Origin: Lachnospiraceae bacterium
Lineage (GTDB): Bacteria > Bacillota > Clostridia > Lachnospirales > Lachnospiraceae
Assembly: GCA_009774535.1 (NCBI GenBank)
Contig: VSNY01000080.1
Span: 1 to 16,532, forward strand
Direction of reading: 5' to 3'
Length of the DNA: 16,532 bases
Part shown: positions 13,384 through 16,532 of the stretch, piece by piece
Layout of the letters: every line of letters begins with the position of its first letter
Position numbering within the stretch: position 1 is the first letter of the stretch
Notes under the pieces: model-generated
The model's database searches: none
Told to the model about the DNA's origin: nothing
The model's input: only the letters and a program-made list of their open reading frames with translations
Translations under genes and position numbers: made by a program

Positions 13384-14730
13384 TTACTTCCCCTTCCGCT
13401 CAAAATAGCGGTCAATATTCTTCTTAATCTCTGCCGGCTTCGAACTTTTCAGCAGATACCCTTCCGGCTTTAACGGCAGCACCTTGTTCACGCTCTCCTT
13501 ATCTACCTTACCCGTTAAAAAAAATACCGGAATATCCGCAAACTCCTTTTCTTCCCGTATCATCCAAAGCACCTGTGCACCGTCACATACCGGCATATCA
13601 TAATCCAGCAAAATCAAATCCGGCCGTTCCAAAGTCATGCTGCGGATTGCAGACGCCCCCGAATCAGCCAGATCGATCCGATAGTCTTCCTCCAGCAGCC
13701 CTTTCATCGCCAGGCGGACCGTATCGGAATCATCAACTACAAGAAGTTTTCTCTTTTGTCTGCTGTCATCCTGCTCCTTAGCGTTCAAATATTTATTGAT
13801 TTCTGCAATTTTATACTCCTGCCTGGTAATGCTTTGCCGCTTCCTTTGCCGCGGCGTCATGGCACAGTATGCAAAGTATCCTTCTCCCGTGTCAAATAAC
13901 AGGCTGTACTGCGGCAGCTGGCATTCATAAACCTGCTGGAACTGTTCATAGGTCAGCAGGTTCTCCCGCTCCATCTGGTACTGCTGCATAGACGGAAACC
14001 GCTTGCGGATACTTTCCACAAATTGTCTCGCCGTATAACGGGCCGCATTCAGCAGCATGGCGCTTAATCTTCCTGACGAATCCGCAAGCAGCTTTCCCAT
14101 TGTATGGATCAGCAGTTTTTCTTCAAATACAAGGATAATTTCCCGCTGCATGCCATCCCCCGAACCATAGATCAGACGGTAATATATTCCGCTGCCAAAC
14201 CGTTCTGCCCCATAACATTCACTGACGGCCTGCGTATCCAGACCAAACATCTCGTGCAGCCGTCTGATGATCGTCTGTTTGACCAAAAACTGTTCTTCCT
14301 CCGGCATCAGATTCACCCACCTGCTTGTTTCATTCTGCGCAATCGCATGGTCTTCTGTCAGCGTATGGCCGATCAGCCATCCGGCGCAGACGCCCAGAAA
14401 ATGCTGAATCGCTTCTTTGGAAAAATCCGTTTGTTCCAGTTCTTTTTCGAGTGCAGGAAGTGTATGATGGCTGAAATCTTCGTGCAGGCGCTTATGTGTT
14501 TCCAGATCATGATAAGAGATCAATGCCATATAATTTTCTTCCTCCGCAAAGTGCTTGAGCGCATGTTCCTTAAAATATTTGATCCCTTCCTGACAGACCC
14601 ACGGCCCCTTGTTTTCCTGTTCGGTAAATGCAAAAAGCCTGTTTATAATCTGAAACAGTTTTTTGTGTTCTTTGTCGATGATATCGACACCTATATTAAA
14701 TCGATCATCCCATACCAGATGATTACCCAT
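13384..14730 (-). CDS. Hemerythrin-domain protein with C-terminal response-regulator receiver
   Basis: A 448-residue fusion. The N-terminal hemerythrin domain (about 5-135) retains all seven expected di-iron ligands: His22, His60, Glu64, His79, His83, His122 and Asp127, so it should bind O2 or NO. The middle (about 140-310) is unassigned; its alternating strands and the helix around LLADSSGRLSAMLLNAARYTARQ remind me loosely of CheX/CheC-like domains, a guess. The C-terminal receiver (about 327-445) has the acidic pair Asp333-Asp334, phosphoacceptor Asp376 (LLDYDMP), Thr406 and Lys428. No DNA-binding or enzymatic output domain follows, so it may signal by protein contact, for example in chemotaxis or to a partner kinase. 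The ATG at 14730 is chosen because GAGGAGGGAG lies just upstream; a longer in-frame start at 14808 lacks this. It converges on the hydrogenase gene. No kinase is present in the window. Confidence 0.85.
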   Translation of the reverse strand: MGNHLVWDDRFNIGVDIIDKEHKKLFQIINRLFAFTEQENKGPWVCQEGIKYFKEHALKHFAEEENYMALISYHDLETHKRLHEDFSHHTLPALEKELEQTDFSKEAIQHFLGVCAGWLIGHTLTEDHAIAQNETSRWVNLMPEEEQFLVKQTIIRRLHEMFGLDTQAVSECYGAERFGSGIYYRLIYGSGDGMQREIILVFEEKLLIHTMGKLLADSSGRLSAMLLNAARYTARQFVESIRKRFPSMQQYQMERENLLTYEQFQQVYECQLPQYSLLFDTGEGYFAYCAMTPRQRKRQSITRQEYKIAEINKYLNAKEQDDSRQKRKLLVVDDSDTVRLAMKGLLEEDYRIDLADSGASAIRSMTLERPDLILLDYDMPVCDGAQVLWMIREEKEFADIPVFFLTGKVDKESVNKVLPLKPEGYLLKSSKPAEIKKNIDRYFERKGK

Positions 14731-14819
14731 ATTCTCCCTCCTCAAAATGGCACCATTTTTGTCTGCAATCGTAACAAAACCGGACAGACAATTATGCTGT
14801 CCATCCATACTTTTGACAT

Positions 14820-14825
14820 ATTATA
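14820..14825 (-). promoter_or_regulatory. Possible -10 element of the hemerythrin-regulator gene
   Basis: A perfect TATAAT on minus lies 90 bases upstream of the chosen start, but no recognisable -35 is present at 16-18 bases. It may need an activator, or may be chance in AT-rich DNA. Confidence 0.3.
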
Positions 14826-14890
14826 TGCAGCAAAGCAGAATCGGCCCTATGATTTGGGAAGCAAAAGATTTTTCTCATATCTCCATACGC

Positions 14891-14938
14891 ACCAAAAGGA
14901 CACTTTCTAACAATATTTTTAGAAAGTGTCCTTTTGGT
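14891..14938. terminator. Strong bidirectional-type terminator after spoIIIAH
   Basis: A perfect 20-bp stem (14891-14910 with 14919-14938) around an 8-base loop. The GC-rich core GGACACTTTC/GAAAGTGTCC is flanked by AAAA and TTTT, so either strand gives a hairpin plus T-run. It closes the spoIIIA operon, whose last gene stops 43 bases earlier, and isolates the hemerythrin-regulator gene. Confidence 0.85.
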
Positions 14939-14980
14939 TTCTGTTTTAGTTATGTAGCCTCTTCCTTCCAGCGGCTTTTG

Positions 14981-15793
14981 CTACTTCTTTTTCGCGTCCT
15001 TTGTTGTTGTAATCGGCGTAATAACGATATGTTCCGCGGACACTTTTGTCTTACGTTTTACAATGTCCTCGATTTGCGCGCGTTTGGCGTCTGTAACGTC
15101 GCCCATATTCAGTACGACATCAGCCGCGTCATCTGTAATGCTTACTACCACATCGGTAAATCCCTTTGCTTCGAGCAGCATCTCCGCATCTGATTCCCGC
15201 TGCGCGATATCGGTCAGCGTAACCATCTTATCGACGGCGTTTTGCTTTTCCTGATCCGAAAGCGCTGTACTGTTGATCACTTCCATTAGATCCTCTTTGT
15301 TCTGGGAACGCACCTGTTCGCGATTTAATTTGGCTTCTACCGCAAAATCGATATTAGATACATTCGTACTCGTAAGGACGGTTTCTCCCGGGTTTTTAAT
15401 CTCGGTATCCTGAGAATCCGAAGACGCAACTGCTTCGCCGTCGGTTGCCGCCGCATTTTTTCCATCGGCAGTTTCATTTGTTTGATCTTTCTTTGCCGCA
15501 TCCGGATCTTCCGTGTTTTTGCCAGCCGCGTCTTTCTTGTTGTCTTTTTTCTCGTCAGATTTTTCGTCCGCGTCATCAGCTGCCGGATCCGCCTCTGTCT
15601 CCGTAAAAATTTCCGCGTCTGTCAGTGTCTCGTCGTATACAATATCGTAGTCTTCTTCTGTCAGTTCCGCACTGGTCTGCGTCAGTCCTTCATCGGAAAT
15701 GCTGCTGTGCGTATAGCTTAAATACCCTGCTGCCGCGATCATCAGCGCCAATGCGGTAATAATGATCTGATTCTTTTTAAAAAGTTTTTTCAT
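14981..15793 (-). CDS. spoIIIAH: Stage III sporulation protein AH
   Basis: A 270-residue bitopic membrane protein. A basic N-terminus (MKKLFKKN) precedes one membrane helix (about 9-27); then comes a long acidic and Lys/Ala/Asp-rich low-complexity linker (about 35-130), and the conserved extracellular domain (about 147-262), related to the ring-building YscJ/FliF fold, with IDFAVEAKLNREQVRSQ and ESDAEMLLEAKGFTDVVVSI. In Bacillus, SpoIIIAH in the mother-cell membrane binds SpoIIQ of the forespore to form the feeding channel and hold engulfment. The ATG at 15793 is preferred over one 21 bases upstream because of the AAGGA just before it. It is the final gene of the spoIIIA operon, 73 bases after spoIIIAG, and is followed by a strong terminator. 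Expected control is by SigE, but its promoter is outside the window. Confidence 0.93.
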   Translation of the reverse strand: MKKLFKKNQIIITALALMIAAAGYLSYTHSSISDEGLTQTSAELTEEDYDIVYDETLTDAEIFTETEADPAADDADEKSDEKKDNKKDAAGKNTEDPDAAKKDQTNETADGKNAAATDGEAVASSDSQDTEIKNPGETVLTSTNVSNIDFAVEAKLNREQVRSQNKEDLMEVINSTALSDQEKQNAVDKMVTLTDIAQRESDAEMLLEAKGFTDVVVSITDDAADVVLNMGDVTDAKRAQIEDIVKRKTKVSAEHIVITPITTTKDAKKK

Positions 15794-15866
15794 ATCGATT
15801 CCTTCTCCCTGCATGGTCTTATTTTCCTATTTTCATTGTATGCATCCGGCTTCTTACTTATAACCC

Positions 15867-16424
15867 TTACTCCTGCATTTTTACAATTTTAATCTTATGT
15901 ACCTGAACTGGAAATAACGCTTGTACAACATCTGAAATCTCCTGTTTGACCCTGGAATCCCCTCCTCCCTGTGCGACTACCAGCACGCCTTCCACCGCAG
16001 GCAGCTTCTGTTGGGAAACATAAGGCTCCCTGTTGTTTTCCTCCAGATAAACCGTGGATTCCTGGTACTGGCTGCCGGTCTGGGTGTTGTTCTGACCGCT
16101 GGAAGATTTGATCACATCTTTTTCTACAATTGCTTCTCCGCTGTCTTGAAAGGTAATCATCACACGTACCTTCCCAACTCCGTCCATACTGGTCAGCGCC
16201 TGTTCCAGATCGTCCGCCAGCTGTTTTTTATATGTCCGGATAAAACGGTCCTGTGACAAACTGTCCGCAGGCTCTTGTTCCAGTGTGGCAAGGTCATTCG
16301 TGCTTTGACCGCGCTCTGTGGGAATTGCGATCACAAGCAGCAGGATTCCGCCAAGTCCTAAGATCATCCACTTGGTTTTATCCATCTTTTTGAAAATATC
16401 GGGAAACCATTTCACAGTATCCAT
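15867..16424 (-). CDS. spoIIIAG: Stage III sporulation protein AG
   Basis: A 185-residue bitopic protein. One membrane helix (about 18-34) follows a short cytoplasmic N-terminus; the rest faces the intermembrane space. The conserved region has LEQALTSMDGVGKVRVMITF (about 74-93) and near the end EGVLVVAQGGGDSRVKQEISDVVQALF, the ring-building fold of SpoIIIAG, which makes a large ring in the mother-cell side of the feeding channel. Between these is a Ser/Asn/Gln-rich insertion. The start is uncertain: the first ATG (16424) has AGAAGGG touching it with no spacer, while the GTG three codons later (16413-16415) has the same purine tract at a normal 9-base distance and may be the real start. Upstream the frame meets a TAA at once. 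spoIIIAF is expected beyond the right edge. Confidence 0.92.
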   Translation of the reverse strand: MDTVKWFPDIFKKMDKTKWMILGLGGILLLVIAIPTERGQSTNDLATLEQEPADSLSQDRFIRTYKKQLADDLEQALTSMDGVGKVRVMITFQDSGEAIVEKDVIKSSSGQNNTQTGSQYQESTVYLEENNREPYVSQQKLPAVEGVLVVAQGGGDSRVKQEISDVVQALFPVQVHKIKIVKMQE

Positions 16425-16440
16425 CCCTTCTATGTAAAAA

Positions 16441-16532
16441 ATTTATTCCTGGTAAAAATCTATTCTTAGTAAAAATTTATTCCTGGTAAAAATCTATTCT
16501 TAGTAAAAATTTATTCCTGGTAAAAATCCATT
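16441..16532. repeat. 17/34-bp tandem repeat before spoIIIAG (continues past the edge)
   Basis: The unit is 34 bp, starting at 16441, 16475 and 16509, the last copy cut by the window end and with one T-to-C change. Each 34-mer is two 17-bp halves, ATTTATTCCTGGTAAAA and ATCTATTCTTAGTAAAA, differing at 4 positions. A more diverged 17-base relative, at 16423-16439 (13 of 17 matches to the second half), holds the spoIIIAG ribosome binding site and start codon. The repeat lies between spoIIIAG and the presumed end of spoIIIAF. Confidence 0.9.

Noticed and set aside
14813..14841. Plus-strand TTGACA-N17-CAGAAT as a promoter
   Set aside because: The -10 is poor and no plus-strand gene follows; it soon meets the terminator at 14891-14938.
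14104..15193. Plus-strand open frames of 268 and 148 codons over the hemerythrin-regulator and spoIIIAH genes
   Set aside because: Antisense shadows; the second passes through the 20-bp terminator hairpin. Neither has a motif or a good ribosome binding site.
16441..16532. CRISPR array
   Set aside because: The repeats are directly contiguous with no unique spacers, and no cas genes are nearby.

Overview
The window looks like a chromosomal segment of an anaerobic, endospore-forming Clostridia, most likely Lachnospiraceae. The evidence is the sporulation genes spoIIM, spoIIIAG and spoIIIAH, a clostridial-type single-subunit [FeFe]-hydrogenase, a Firmicutes-type LexA box at recA, strong AGGAG ribosome binding sites, and the DNA-repair/RNA-decay order recA-recX-rny. 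Most of it is conserved core genome. The family assignments come from reading translated motifs, not from searches.

Left part (1-3660). A C-rich block at 1-150 has no convincing gene and reads better on the minus strand as the start of a structured RNA that leaves the window. It diverges from a class I DAHP synthase gene (289-1320, +), the entry step of aromatic amino acid synthesis, and the two may share one -35 box. Facing it is a minus-strand cluster nudF-spoIIM-xerD (ADP-ribose pyrophosphatase, a sporulation membrane protein, a tyrosine recombinase), a combination also found close together in Bacillus.

Middle part (3619-8280). Minus-strand recA-recX overlap by 4 bases behind a LexA-controlled promoter. 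rny (RNase Y) follows with its own consensus promoter, a leader hairpin and a strong terminator. Upstream of recA lies about 500 bp without a gene, then the decayed remains of an Rpn-family (PD-(D/E)XK nuclease/transposase) gene that still has an intact promoter, RBS and terminator-like hairpin.

Right-centre (8281-14938). A signal-less GH20 beta-N-acetylhexosaminidase-like gene lies downstream of prfC (release factor 3), both on minus. Divergent from prfC is an [FeFe]-hydrogenase with the unusual TSCCCP active-site motif. It converges on a gene joining an N-terminal hemerythrin domain to a C-terminal response-regulator receiver, a plausible oxygen or redox sensor.

Right end (14939-16532). 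spoIIIAG and spoIIIAH, the last two genes of the spoIIIA operon that builds the mother-cell part of the forespore feeding channel, are followed by a strong terminator. The window ends in a 17/34-bp tandem repeat that runs up to the spoIIIAG ribosome binding site.

I see no CRISPR array, tRNA, rRNA, complete insertion sequence or clear defence island. The least ordinary items are the putative minus-strand RNA at the left edge, the repeat array before spoIIIAG, the hydrogenase/hemerythrin-regulator pair, and the XerD with a substituted catalytic-box residue.
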